The position numbers were made by a program, and so were the translations under genes. Source: Candidatus Galacturonatibacter soehngenii (lineage in GTDB: Bacteria; Bacillota; Clostridia; Lachnospirales; Lachnospiraceae). From it: a DNA stretch of 64,000 nt. Below, piece after piece: positions 42,852 through 53,157 of this stretch (position 1 is its first letter; each line of letters begins with the position of its first letter). Under the pieces are notes generated by a model. That model searched no databases. It was not told where the DNA came from and saw only the letters and a program-made list of their open reading frames with translations. The stretch is taken from NCBI RefSeq assembly GCF_008830185.1, contig NZ_WAGX01000004.1, positions 310,001 to 374,000 of the forward strand, in the 5' to 3' direction.

Positions 42852-45056
42852 ATGGGAATCTTGTATTTTGAAAAAGAAAAAGTATTTAAGCTAGATACCC
42901 CTAAAAGCACCTATATGCTTGGAATAATTGGAGAAGAAGGCTTTATAGCACATATTTATTACGGAAAAAGAATAAAGAGTCATAGATTAACTTACCTAAT
43001 TGGAATGGGAGAACCAGCAATGGTTCCTGATGAGAATGCTTTTGATCGTGTGATTTTTATGGGGACATATCCCAAAGAATATCCAACACATGGATTGGGT
43101 GACTATAAGGAAGCCGCCATTGGTGTACGTACAAAAAGCGGGCATACTGCGTTAAAGTTATGTTATAAAGAACATCAAATCTATGAAGGAAAGCCAAAAC
43201 TAGAAGGATTGCCAGCTACCTTTGCAACAAAGGAGGAATGTACAACACTTGAATTAGTCTGTGAAGATACCCATTTAGGTTTAAAGGTTGTATTAATGTA
43301 TAACGTCTTTGAAGAAATTAATGTAATTACAAGAAGTGTAAAAATTATCAATGAAGGGCAAGAGGAACTCTATCTTACAAAGGTGTTAAGTGCCAGTTTG
43401 GATATGAATAATCATAATTTCGATCTCATAACGTTGCATGGTGATTGGGCTAGAGAATGTAGAATCAATTGATATCCACTGACTATGGGTACTCATAACG
43501 TTAATTCTGTCTGTGGAAAAACAGGACATCAATCACAGCCGTTTCTTGCATTGGCTACGCATACATCAGATCAAGAGCAGGGAGAGGTTTATGCCATACA
43601 TCTTGTGTATTCTGGAAATTTTATAGCGCAGACGACATTAGAACCAGATGATAGATTGCGTTGTGTCATAGGAATCCATCCGCAAGATTTTTGCTGGAAA
43701 CTAGAAAAAAATCAATCGTTTCAATCGCCTGAAGCAGTTTTAACATATACGGTTGAAGGAATGGGAGGCATGACTAGGAATTTTCATGATTTATACAGAA
43801 AGCATCTGATAAGAGGAAACTATTCGAATCGAAAACGCCCCGTTTTAATTAACAATTGGGAGGCAACTTACTTTGATTTTAATACGAAGAAATTACTGTC
43901 AATTGCAAAAGAAGCATCTAGGCTTGGAATTGAGATGCTAGTCGTAGACGATGGCTGGTTTGGTAAAAGAAATGATGACAGTAGCTCTTTGGGAGACTGG
44001 TTTGTTAATACGGAAAAACTACCAGAAGGACTTTCTTTTTTAGTAAGTGAAGTCAACAAATTAGGAATGAAATTTGGAATCTGGATGGAACCTGAGATGG
44101 TATCGCCTGATTCGGACCTATACCGAGCACATCCAGACTGGGCAATTGCAATACCTGGTAGAAAAGCAGGATTACGCAGAAATCAATATGTGTTAGATCT
44201 TTCCAGACAAGAAGTAATAGATGCGATATATGAAATGATTGCAGCATTATTGCAAAGTGCCAACATCGAATATGTAAAATGGGATATGAACCGACCTCTA
44301 TGTGATCTTGGCACACTTGGGTTACCACCTGATAGGCAGGGAGAGTTATTACATCGCTATGTTCTTGGCGTTTATCAGTTACAGGAACGTATGATGAAGC
44401 AATTTCCATATTTGCTTTTAGAAAATTGCTCAAGTGGTGGAGGACGTTTTGATCCAGGTATGCTTTATTATGGACCACAGATATGGACTTCTGATGATAC
44501 CGATGCCATAGAACGACTTGCAATTTTAGAAGGAGCAGCGTTGCTTTATCCTTTATCAGCATTAGGGGCGCATGTCAGTGATTGCCCCAATCATGTTACT
44601 GGAAGGAGTACCCCATTTCGAACAAGAGGTATCGTTGCTTTGGCAGGAACCTTTGGTTACGAGCTGGATGTAACAAAAATCTCAGAGAAAGACAAAAAAC
44701 TAATTCCACAACAAATAGAGGAATATCACAGATACAATGACTTAGTGCGAGAAGGTGATTACTATCGCATTGCCTCATATGCTAAGAATTCTACCTACGA
44801 CTGTTATATGGTTGTATCAAAGGATAAGAAAGAGGCACTTGTTACGTTTATTCATGTATTGCTTCATCCAGGAGAATTTGTTCACATCATACATTTAATG
44901 GGGCTGAATCCTGATGGTGTTTATAACATTGATGGAGAAGTTCGTACATATACAGGTGAAGAATTGATGTATGGAGGTTATCGAATTTGTACTTCATGGG
45001 GAGGAAATGATTTCACAGGTCAAATAATTCATCTGGTTCAAACGCTAGATAGATAG
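42852..45056 (+). pseudogene. GH36 alpha-galactosidase interrupted by an in-frame TGA
   Basis: The reading frame encodes a full-length (734-codon) GH36 alpha-galactosidase that would release terminal alpha-galactose in the cytosol, but codon 207 (43470-43472) is TGA. Both sides are in the same frame, so this is a nonsense change, not a frameshift. The context WARECRIN-stop-YPLTMG aligns with the family's WARER...RRPL, where Arg is usual, so a single CGA-to-TGA transition would explain it. The catalytic residues are downstream and intact: Asp478 in VKWDMNR and Asp548 in WTSDDTDAIERL, the same numbers I recall for Geobacillus AgaA. AAGGAGG precedes ATG 42852. No ribosome site precedes the next ATG (43485). 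It may be a recent pseudogene, a read-through gene or a sequencing error. Confidence 0.88.
43470..43472 (+). other. In-frame TGA within the GH36 gene
   Basis: TGA at codon 207. ATG 43485 lies only four codons downstream in the same frame without a ribosome site. Confidence 0.9.
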
Positions 45057-45078
45057 TAGATAATAGGAGCGAGATAAA

Positions 45079-47955
45079 ATGGAGTTTAATTTATTTAAAA
45101 ATAACAAAATTGCAGATTTTTATATTGAAGAAACTGCTTTTTCGGGGGTTAAAAAAATTACAGAAAAAGTCAGTAACGATATTTATATGGTAACAGGCGC
45201 AAGACCTCATATCCATAAGGATATTCATGTAGCATCAGAGCTGATTATTGTAGGAACAGTTGGAAAAAGTGCTATTATAGAGCAGATGAATCAACAAGGA
45301 AAGTTGGATTTATCTACAATTCTTTCGAAAAGAGAAGTATTTTCTTTTCAGATAGTAAAGCAACCATTGCCAAATGTTGAGCAGGCGCTTGTTATCGTTG
45401 GTAGTGATAAACGTGGAACTATTTATGGGCTATTTCACTTATCAAAACGATTAGGGGTATCTCCCTTTGTAGACTGGTGTAATGTGATACCAGAAAAGCA
45501 AATGGAAATTGTATTTACAAAGTCAGACAATGTAGTTTCGAGAGAACCATCTGTAAAACTAAGAGGTTTTTTCATTAACGACGAGTGGCCAGCTTTTGGT
45601 AACTGGTGTATGAAAAATTATGGTGGTTTCAATGCAAAGGCATATGAGCATGTATTTGAACTTTTGTTGCGCCTAAAAGGAAATTATCTGTGGCCAGCTA
45701 TGTGGAGTGCTAGGTTTCAAGATGATGGACCAGGACTTTTAAATGCAAAGCTGGCAGATGAGTATGGTATTATCATGGGAATGTCACATCATGAACCATG
45801 CTTAAGACAGGGAGAAGAATATAAATATCTTCGTGGAAAGGATTCTATCTATGGAGATGCTTGGAATTTTCGCAAGAACAAGGAAGGAATCACAAGGTTT
45901 TGGCAGGATGGTTTAAAGCGTAGTGGTAAATTTGAAAATGTGATTACTGTTGGCATGCGTGGAGAAGCGGATACAGCTATCCTTGGCAAAGAAGCTACAT
46001 TGGCAGATAATATTAAACTACTTTTAGATGTATTAAAAACACAAAGAAGTCTGATACAAGAAAATGTGAATGAGGATTTGAGTCAGGTTCCTAGAATGAT
46101 TGCACTGTATAAAGAGGTTGAGGAATTTTTCTATGGAAATGAAGAGGTAGAAGGCTTGATAGGCTGCAAAGAGTTAGAGGATGTCATTTTAATGCTTTGT
46201 GATGATAATTTTGGAAACCTCAGAACACTTCCAACGCAGGAAATGCGTAAGCATAAAGGCGGATACGGTATGTATTACCATTTCGATTATCATGGGGGAC
46301 CAATTTCGTATGAATGGATTAACAGTTCCTATTTGCCAAAAATATGGGAACAGATGTCAATGGCATATGATTTTGGTATTAGGGATTTATGGATCGTTAA
46401 TGTTGGAGATATTTGTACACAGGAGTTTCCATTGTCCTTCTTTTTAGATTTGGCTTATGATTTTGAAAAATGGGGAACAGCAGCTATCAACCAGCAAGAA
46501 AACTACGCAAGACAATGGATAAAGCAACAGTTTCATGGCATATTTAATCAAGATGAACAAGAAAAAATATATAAAATCTTAAACGGCTATACAAGAATTG
46601 CTCATAAACGAAAGCCTGAAGCTATGAATGCAGATATTTATCATCCTGTAAATGAAAGAGAAACGAAAAAAACATTAGAAGAGATTCAAATGCTGCTTAA
46701 TTTGGCAGAAGAGCTTTATCAAAAGGTTTCACCCAAAAATCTGACTGCTTATTTTTCATTGGTTTATTACCCTGCAGTTGGTATTTTAAATCTATATAAG
46801 ATGCAGCTACTTACTGGGTTAAATCACTACTTTGCAAAGCTTGGGGTAATGATTGCGAATGACTATGCAAAAGAAGTAGCGAATTGCCTGCAACGTGATT
46901 GTAGCTTAATAGAAGAATATCATACAATGGACAATGGAAAATTCTTTGGTATGGGAATGTCTGAGCATATTGGCTTTACAAACTGGAATGAGGAGGGCTG
47001 TCAAAAGCCAATTTTGATGCAAGTAATGCCAGCAAATAAGCCAAGAATTATAGTAATGGTAGAGGGGACTAATCAGCATGTAGAAGGGAGTGCATGGCAT
47101 CCTAACAGGTTGTATCTAAAGGATTTTTTAGAGCCAGATATCTGTGTCGCATCGATTGCGTTATATAATTTAAGTAACCTAAAGGCAGATTATACGATTA
47201 AAAATAATGTGGAATGGCTTACATGTTCTATGTTAAATGGAACACTTGATGGTGAACATTGCATGGAGCAAATTGAAATTAGAATTCATCGCGATAAATT
47301 AGTTAAAGATGCAAAAGGAGAAATCTGTATCACAACACCTACTGGCGATTGTGTGATTGAAATTCCAGCAGAAAAAATAGATACAAAAAAATGGAAGCAT
47401 AATACGTTTTTTATGCAAAAGGATTACATATCCATTGAGGCAGAGCATTATACAGAGTGTAAGCCAGGGCGAGAACAGTCTGCCTTTTTGTGTATCAATG
47501 ATTATGGTAAAACGAAATCGGCTATGAAAGTATATCCAACCACTGCATATTTTACGGCAGGGGTAGATGCACCATACTTAGAGTATCACTTTGTAGTGAA
47601 AGAAGAAGGGAACTATGAAGCAGAGTTTTATATGCAGCCTTCTAATCCAGTCACACCAGACAACAAGATTTTATATGCAGTATCCTGTAATGAGGAGGTA
47701 ATAAAAGTCTATAATGCAATAGAATCAGGGCAAAAGGTAGGAGATTATGGATATCTGTGGGCAAATGGTGTATTAAATAATATTCGAAGAAGAGTACAGG
47801 CAATTGAATGTAAAAAGGGATGCAACAAGCTACGTATTTATGCGGTCACACCTGGATTTGTGTTAGAAAAGCTAGTAATTTATCCAAGTGGGAAAAAACC
47901 GCCAGAATGCTTTCTTGGACCAGCAGAAACCTATTACGTTGGGCGAGATAAATGA
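45079..47955 (+). CDS. GH115 alpha-glucuronidase-type glycoside hydrolase
   Basis: Family GH115 enzymes remove (4-O-methyl)glucuronic acid side chains from xylan and related glycans. The 958-residue protein has the family segments LRGFFINDEWPAFGNW, NYLWPAMWSARFQDDG, GMSHHEPC, VGMRGEAD and IVNVGDICTQEFPLSFFLD, and a C-terminal beta-rich region from about 690. There is no signal peptide, so it acts in the cytosol on imported oligosaccharides. TAGGAGCGAG precedes ATG 45079, 22 bases after the GH36 gene, so the two are one transcript. Its stop is three bases from the stop of the opposing araC-type gene. Confidence 0.87.
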   Translation: MEFNLFKNNKIADFYIEETAFSGVKKITEKVSNDIYMVTGARPHIHKDIHVASELIIVGTVGKSAIIEQMNQQGKLDLSTILSKREVFSFQIVKQPLPNVEQALVIVGSDKRGTIYGLFHLSKRLGVSPFVDWCNVIPEKQMEIVFTKSDNVVSREPSVKLRGFFINDEWPAFGNWCMKNYGGFNAKAYEHVFELLLRLKGNYLWPAMWSARFQDDGPGLLNAKLADEYGIIMGMSHHEPCLRQGEEYKYLRGKDSIYGDAWNFRKNKEGITRFWQDGLKRSGKFENVITVGMRGEADTAILGKEATLADNIKLLLDVLKTQRSLIQENVNEDLSQVPRMIALYKEVEEFFYGNEEVEGLIGCKELEDVILMLCDDNFGNLRTLPTQEMRKHKGGYGMYYHFDYHGGPISYEWINSSYLPKIWEQMSMAYDFGIRDLWIVNVGDICTQEFPLSFFLDLAYDFEKWGTAAINQQENYARQWIKQQFHGIFNQDEQEKIYKILNGYTRIAHKRKPEAMNADIYHPVNERETKKTLEEIQMLLNLAEELYQKVSPKNLTAYFSLVYYPAVGILNLYKMQLLTGLNHYFAKLGVMIANDYAKEVANCLQRDCSLIEEYHTMDNGKFFGMGMSEHIGFTNWNEEGCQKPILMQVMPANKPRIIVMVEGTNQHVEGSAWHPNRLYLKDFLEPDICVASIALYNLSNLKADYTIKNNVEWLTCSMLNGTLDGEHCMEQIEIRIHRDKLVKDAKGEICITTPTGDCVIEIPAEKIDTKKWKHNTFFMQKDYISIEAEHYTECKPGREQSAFLCINDYGKTKSAMKVYPTTAYFTAGVDAPYLEYHFVVKEEGNYEAEFYMQPSNPVTPDNKILYAVSCNEEVIKVYNAIESGQKVGDYGYLWANGVLNNIRRRVQAIECKKGCNKLRIYAVTPGFVLEKLVIYPSGKKPPECFLGPAETYYVGRDK

Positions 47956-47958
47956 TTC

Positions 47959-48897
47959 CTATGTAATGGAATGTATTTTGCTGTATAAAGCTCTGTATTC
48001 GCTTGGAGTACAATTCTTTTGATTCTTAAAAATGCGGTTGAAGGTGGAAATACTTGAAAAACCAGCCTGTAAGGCAATCTCTGTAATGGAGAGATTAGGT
48101 TCAGCAAGTAAGCTTTCTGCCGCTTTAATTCGTTTAAAACTAAGATAGTCATAAAAGGTAGAATCACTATATTGCTTAAATAATCTGGTGAAATGATATT
48201 TGGAAAATCCACTATAAGAAGCAACATCATCTAAAGTTAATTCCTCCATATAATGGGAATCAATGTAATCTAAAACGCTGTTGAATTTTTGCATATATTC
48301 CTTTTGCTTATAGATTCGTACATTTGGAAATATATCAGTGTTACTGAGGCGGTTTCTTCCTAGCATAACAAACAAATGAACCAGTTGGGCATATATAGCC
48401 AGTTCACGAAAATCATTGTTACTAAAATATTCATTTCTCATTTGTAAAAGCAGTTGATAAACCTCCTCGTAAATCTGTGGATAGGTCTGTTTTGTAATAT
48501 AAAGGCAACCATTTAATAAAGATTGTATGCCTGAAAACCCCTTTAATTTGATAATGTTAGATATATCAAACAAGAAGATAAAACGTTTTCCTGTTTCGGG
48601 AGCAATTAGCTGATGTGTTTCGCCAGGTGGAATGAGGATAATATCCCCTGGCAGGATATGATAAGTAGTAGAGGAGGCAACTACTTCATAATAATTTTCA
48701 ACTGGCATAATGATTTCTAAAGCAGTATGCCAGTGAGGGCTGTAACAATGAGACTGTTCATTATACCAAATGCGGATTATTGTGTCATTTTGGTAATTGA
48801 CTATTTCATAATCACCTTTTACTGTACGTCCTTTCCAGTCACTGTTTTGTGTGTAAAAATCTAAGCAGTTGTTTTTTGTCTGATTTACTCTAGTCAT
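47959..48897 (-). CDS. AraC-family transcriptional regulator with cupin sensor
   Basis: A 312-residue regulator. The N-terminal cupin (about 50-130: SPHWHTALEIIMPV, LPGDIILIPPGETH) should bind a sugar, and the C-terminal pair of helix-turn-helix motifs (about 210-308) reads LTLDDVASYSGFSKYHFTRLFK and SITEIALQAGFSSISTFNRIFK (shown by their cores). It is divergent from the ABC transporter operon and convergent with GH115, so it probably activates both. GGGGG precedes the minus-strand ATG. Confidence 0.92.
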   Translation of the reverse strand: MTRVNQTKNNCLDFYTQNSDWKGRTVKGDYEIVNYQNDTIIRIWYNEQSHCYSPHWHTALEIIMPVENYYEVVASSTTYHILPGDIILIPPGETHQLIAPETGKRFIFLFDISNIIKLKGFSGIQSLLNGCLYITKQTYPQIYEEVYQLLLQMRNEYFSNNDFRELAIYAQLVHLFVMLGRNRLSNTDIFPNVRIYKQKEYMQKFNSVLDYIDSHYMEELTLDDVASYSGFSKYHFTRLFKQYSDSTFYDYLSFKRIKAAESLLAEPNLSITEIALQAGFSSISTFNRIFKNQKNCTPSEYRALYSKIHSIT

Positions 48898-49292
48898 ATA
48901 ATTCCCCCTATAAAAAGATAGTAAAATATGCAGATATTGCGAAAATAAGTAGATAATATAATTTAAATATGATAAAAGTTACAAAAATATACCAATTAAA
49001 TTAAAAACATTATCGAATACATTAACAAAAGAGTATCATATTATCGATAAAAAGTAAATAATGCATAATAAAACAAGTAAATAGCAAAAATAATTGGGCA
49101 ATATTTGAATATTAACTAGCAATAAATGATAAGCGGCAATATTTGAAAATGTTAAGATATATTTATAGTCAATTAGTAGTTTATTCGTAATAAATTAATC
49201 TGATTCCTACGGGAAAATAATTAGTGATATCAGATAATTTTGTATTAAAACAGTAATGATAGGGAGTTATTTAAAAAATTAATGGAGGCATT
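48898..49292. other. Divergent control region between araC-type gene and transporter operon
   Basis: A very AT-rich 395-base gap. I see no gene in it. It holds the exact direct repeats listed separately, several short palindromes (for example ATATTATCGATA near 49040 and TGATATCA near 49225) and the AraC gene's GGGGG ribosome site at its left edge. No promoter is close enough to consensus to be certain; TTGAAA (49143) with TATAGT (49164) is spaced at 15 bp. Confidence 0.6.
49097..49147 (+). promoter_or_regulatory. Direct repeats, candidate AraC operator
   Basis: GGCAATATTTGAA occurs exactly at 49097-49109 and 49135-49147, with a partial copy GCAATAAATGA at 49119-49129 between them. The first GCAATA copies are 21 bp apart, about two helical turns. 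AraC-type proteins bind such direct repeats upstream of the genes they activate. Confidence 0.5.
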
Positions 49293-52205
49293 ATGAAAGA
49301 GGCTGTTAAAAAAATACTAATAACGATTGGAGTAATTCTTATAATAGGAGTTATTTACTTTATTAAGATCAAGACAACAGTAAATGATAATTATGCCGAT
49401 AAGTATGACCAAATAGACTTTGCAATGGGGGAGAACGGATCAAATAGGGAGGGTACTTATTGTGCATACTTAAACAATCATGCTAATGCTCAAAATCCGA
49501 AAAAGAACATTGACATTGATCTTTATAATTATGATTATGGTAAGAATGTAGAGGTTTTTCAAAATTATGAAGGCGAAATGAAAGTTCTTTATACGGGAGA
49601 TGAATCAAAAGTTACATGGAGTGTTGATGTAGTGGAAGCTGGTTTCTACAATGTGTATCTAGAGTACATGACAGTGGAATCAAGAGGGGTTGCAGTGGAA
49701 CGCTCCCTACTTATTAATGGTGAAAATCCTTTCAAGGATGCAGCAAATCTGGTGTTTAACAGATTATGGACAGATGATGGAGAGGTTCGTACGGATAATC
49801 AGGGTAATGAAATACGCCCAACACAGATAGAAGCCTATGAATGGCAAAGTGCCTATTGCAAGGATGGGAGGGGTTATGAAATAGAACCGTATCGGTTTTA
49901 TTTTGAAAAAGGGAAAAATAGCATCACCTTAGAAGCAGTAAATGAACCAGTGATTTTAAGGAAACTTGCACTGACAGCAGTCAGTGAGAGAAATGACTAT
50001 AAAGTCTATAGTAAAAATCTTCCACAGGTGACAAATACGATATCTGATTTCGAGTTAAAAATTCAAGGAGAGGATTCCACGCTACGTTCCGAATCATCAC
50101 TTTACGCCAAATATGATAGAGCATCACCGACAACAGAGCCAAACAGTGTAACGAAAACAGTTTTAAATTATATAGGTGGCGAGACATGGAACTCGTCAGG
50201 ACAATGGATTGAATGGGAATTTCAAGTACCAGAAGATGGGTATTATAACATTACAGTAAAAGGCAGACAAAATTATGCAAGGGGTAGCATATCTTGCAGA
50301 AGTTTATACATAGATGGTGAAGTTCCATTTAAGGAAGTCGAGGCAATTTCTTTTCATTATGGTAATGACTGGAATGTAATGACTTTAGCAGATGAAGATG
50401 GAACACCATATAAGTTTTATTTGACAAAAGGTAGACACCTGGTAAGGCTGGAGGCTACCCTTGGCAATATGGGTGAGATTTTAGAGGAACTAGAAGATTC
50501 TACCTATAATCTAAATCAGATATATCGTAAAATTTTAGTTTATACTGGGGCAGATCCAGATGACTATCGTGATTATAATTTGGAGCAAGTCTATCCAGAA
50601 GTAATTAAAGCAATGGATATTGAATCCAAACGACTCTATAAAATTATTGATGATGTTGTAAGTTACACTGGACAAAAAGCAGAAAAGATTGCCACAGCCC
50701 AGACATTAGCCCAGCAGTTGGAACAGTTTGTTGAGAGGCCAGATAAGATAACGGTTCACTTTATTCCATTTAAAGATAATATTACGGCACTTGGTACGGC
50801 AATTTTAAACATGAGTGAAACAAAGCTTGATATTGATTATTTGATTATAAGCAGTGATGGATTTGAAATACCAAACGATAAGGCAAGCAAATTTGCAAAG
50901 GTATGGCATGAAATAAAATCCTTTGTAGCCACCTTTTTTGTAGATTATGATGCAGTGGGGGATGTTTACAGCGATGAGGATCCTAGTGTTGTAAAGGTAT
51001 GGATTGTAACTGGACGTGATCAGGGAACTATCTTAAAAACAATGGTAGACGATACCTTTACACCTGAACATAAAGTCAAGGTAAATGTTGAAATTGTAGA
51101 AGCTAGTGCACTGTTAAATGCTGTAGTGGCAGGAAGAGGGCCAGATGTTGTTTTGTCTGTTGGTGCAGACCAACCAGTAAATTATGCACTGCGAAATGCC
51201 GTAGAGGATTTAACTCAATTTAAGGATTATAGCGATGTGCTTGATGTGTTCTATGAAAGTGCATACCGTCCTTACGAATATAATAATGGCATATATGCAA
51301 TACCAGAAACCCAGACCTATAACGTTTTGTTTTACCGCAAGGATATTTTAGAGGAGCTTGCACTAGAAATACCAAATACCTGGAAGCAGTTGATTGAGAT
51401 GCTTCCTACTATTCAGGGCAACAATATGGAGGTAGGAATTCCAACAACAGCAAGTGCTACATTGCCTGATGCATCACTTTATTATACATTACTCTACCAA
51501 AATGGAAGTGATATTTATGATGAAGAAGCGAAAAGGACCATTATTGATAATGAAGCAGGTGTGAATGCATTTACTATGTATACAAGTTTTTTTACCGAAT
51601 ATGGTATGCCAAGGGAATACGATTTTGTAAGCCGCTTTCGTTCAGGACAAATGCCTATTGGAATTGCAAACTATAGTATTTATAACACACTAATGGTATC
51701 AGCACCTGAAATTCGAGGTTTATGGGATTTTACATTGATCCCTGGCACGGTTATTACTAAGGATAATGGGCAAGAGTCGATAAAACGTTCGGTTTATTCA
51801 ACTGGAACCTGTAGCATGATGATTAAAACAGAGGATGAAATAAAAAAACAAAACGCATGGAAATTTATGAAATGGTGGGCACAGACAGATGTACAAGTGC
51901 GTTTTGGACGTGAATTAGAAGCATTGCTTGGTTCTTCCGCAAGATATGCAACGGCGAATAAAGAAGCCTTTAGCCAGTTGGCATGGAGTGCTGGTGAGAG
52001 AGCAATTCTTAATGAGCAGTGGAAATCTACAGTAGGATTTCGTGAGGTTGCTGGTGGATATTATACGAATCGTCACATCATCAATGCAGTTAGAAAGGTA
52101 ATGAATAAAAATGAAGATCCAAGAGAGACCGTTCTTGATTATGCTATTACAATCAATGAAGAAATCATAAAGAAGCGAACCGAATTTGGACTTTCGATAG
52201 ATTAA
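49293..52205 (+). CDS. Membrane-anchored solute-binding protein with duplicated carbohydrate-binding-like domains
   Basis: A 970-residue extracytoplasmic protein. An N-terminal helix (about 7-25) with no lipobox or clear cleavage site anchors it. Two related beta-sandwich-like domains follow (about 90-235 and 265-415): RSLLINGENPFKDA at 137 and RSLYIDGEVPFKEV at 336 show an internal duplication, both followed by PY(R/K)FY and a KG-rich strand. A helical linker (about 430-560) leads to a family-1 sugar-binding-protein domain (about 566-960; VVAGRGPDVVLSVG, NVLFYRKDILEEL). Unlike normal 400-residue lipoprotein binding proteins it is tethered and can probably hold a polymer while delivering oligosaccharides to the permeases next door. 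GGAGG precedes ATG 49293. Confidence 0.85.
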   Translation: MKEAVKKILITIGVILIIGVIYFIKIKTTVNDNYADKYDQIDFAMGENGSNREGTYCAYLNNHANAQNPKKNIDIDLYNYDYGKNVEVFQNYEGEMKVLYTGDESKVTWSVDVVEAGFYNVYLEYMTVESRGVAVERSLLINGENPFKDAANLVFNRLWTDDGEVRTDNQGNEIRPTQIEAYEWQSAYCKDGRGYEIEPYRFYFEKGKNSITLEAVNEPVILRKLALTAVSERNDYKVYSKNLPQVTNTISDFELKIQGEDSTLRSESSLYAKYDRASPTTEPNSVTKTVLNYIGGETWNSSGQWIEWEFQVPEDGYYNITVKGRQNYARGSISCRSLYIDGEVPFKEVEAISFHYGNDWNVMTLADEDGTPYKFYLTKGRHLVRLEATLGNMGEILEELEDSTYNLNQIYRKILVYTGADPDDYRDYNLEQVYPEVIKAMDIESKRLYKIIDDVVSYTGQKAEKIATAQTLAQQLEQFVERPDKITVHFIPFKDNITALGTAILNMSETKLDIDYLIISSDGFEIPNDKASKFAKVWHEIKSFVATFFVDYDAVGDVYSDEDPSVVKVWIVTGRDQGTILKTMVDDTFTPEHKVKVNVEIVEASALLNAVVAGRGPDVVLSVGADQPVNYALRNAVEDLTQFKDYSDVLDVFYESAYRPYEYNNGIYAIPETQTYNVLFYRKDILEELALEIPNTWKQLIEMLPTIQGNNMEVGIPTTASATLPDASLYYTLLYQNGSDIYDEEAKRTIIDNEAGVNAFTMYTSFFTEYGMPREYDFVSRFRSGQMPIGIANYSIYNTLMVSAPEIRGLWDFTLIPGTVITKDNGQESIKRSVYSTGTCSMMIKTEDEIKKQNAWKFMKWWAQTDVQVRFGRELEALLGSSARYATANKEAFSQLAWSAGERAILNEQWKSTVGFREVAGGYYTNRHIINAVRKVMNKNEDPRETVLDYAITINEEIIKKRTEFGLSID

Positions 52206-52217
52206 TGGGGGGTTGGC

Positions 52218-53156
52218 ATGAAAAATTATATCAAAAAATATGTAATATTGCGCCGAAATGAATTTAAAATCATGGTGAAAAAAATGAAAAAAAGCAAAGC
52301 ATGTTACTTATTTCTGGCGCCATACGCAATATTGTTTACCATGTTTTACATATTGCCAGTATGCTCCTCAATATTTTTTAGCTTTACTTATTACAATATA
52401 CTGGAATCACCTAAATTTATAGGAGTACAAAACTATATTAATTTAATTTTGCAGGATGATATTTTCCTAACCGCAATCAAGAACACATTTTTGATTGCGG
52501 TTATCACAGGACCACTAGGTTATATTATGTCGTTTCTGTTTGCATGGCTTATTAATGAGTTGCCTAGGTGGTTAAGAACCATTGGAGTTATTGTATTTTA
52601 TGTACCCTCCATTGCAGGAAATGTTTTCATTATTTTCGCCATCTTCTTTCGTGGTGATGCTTATGGTTATGTCAATGCATTTTTAATGAATGCTGGTATA
52701 ATTGGTGCACCAATTTTATGGCTGACTAACCCTAAATATATGCTTAAAGTTTGTATGATTGTAATTCTATGGATGAGTCTTGGAACGGGATTTCTTTCTT
52801 TTGTAGCAGGTCTTCAAGGAGTTGACCGTTCTCAATTTGAAGCTGGTTATATGGATGGTGTAAAAAATCGTTGGCAGGAATTGTGGTATATTACATTGCC
52901 AAATATGAAACCCATGTTAATGTTTGGTGCGGTAATGGCTATTACACAGGCGTTTGGTGTTTGTGATGTTACTATGGCGTTATGTGGTTATCCAAGTACG
53001 GATTATGCAGCAAGAACGGTGGTAACTCATCTATTTGATTACGGATTTTCCAGATTTGAAATGGGGTACGCATCAGCAATAGCAACCACATTGTTTTTGA
53101 TTATGATTATATGTAACAAAGCAATTCAGAGTTTATTAAGAAGAGTGGGAACCTGA
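52218..53156 (+). CDS. Sugar ABC transporter permease (MalF type)
   Basis: A 312-residue inner-membrane permease of the CUT1 family with six helices after a basic N-terminal tail. The EAA loop reads FEAGYMDGVKNRWQELWYIT, where it would contact the ATPase. It starts 12 bases after the large binding protein and pairs with the next gene. No ATPase is encoded nearby. Confidence 0.92.
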   Translation: MKNYIKKYVILRRNEFKIMVKKMKKSKACYLFLAPYAILFTMFYILPVCSSIFFSFTYYNILESPKFIGVQNYINLILQDDIFLTAIKNTFLIAVITGPLGYIMSFLFAWLINELPRWLRTIGVIVFYVPSIAGNVFIIFAIFFRGDAYGYVNAFLMNAGIIGAPILWLTNPKYMLKVCMIVILWMSLGTGFLSFVAGLQGVDRSQFEAGYMDGVKNRWQELWYITLPNMKPMLMFGAVMAITQAFGVCDVTMALCGYPSTDYAARTVVTHLFDYGFSRFEMGYASAIATTLFLIMIICNKAIQSLLRRVGT

Positions 53157-53157
53157 T

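Noticed and set aside
43470-43500. Frameshift or selenocysteine at the GH36 stop
   Set aside because: Both halves are in the same frame, so no frameshift. GH36 has no known selenocysteine, and I saw no clear selenocysteine-insertion hairpin after the TGA.
44053-44562. 169-codon minus-strand frame inside the GH36 gene
   Set aside because: No ribosome site, no recognisable motif, and it covers the most conserved catalytic part of the plus-strand gene.
43485-45056. Separate downstream alpha-galactosidase gene
   Set aside because: No ribosome site before the ATG, and the fragment lacks the N-terminal beta domain that GH36 enzymes need.
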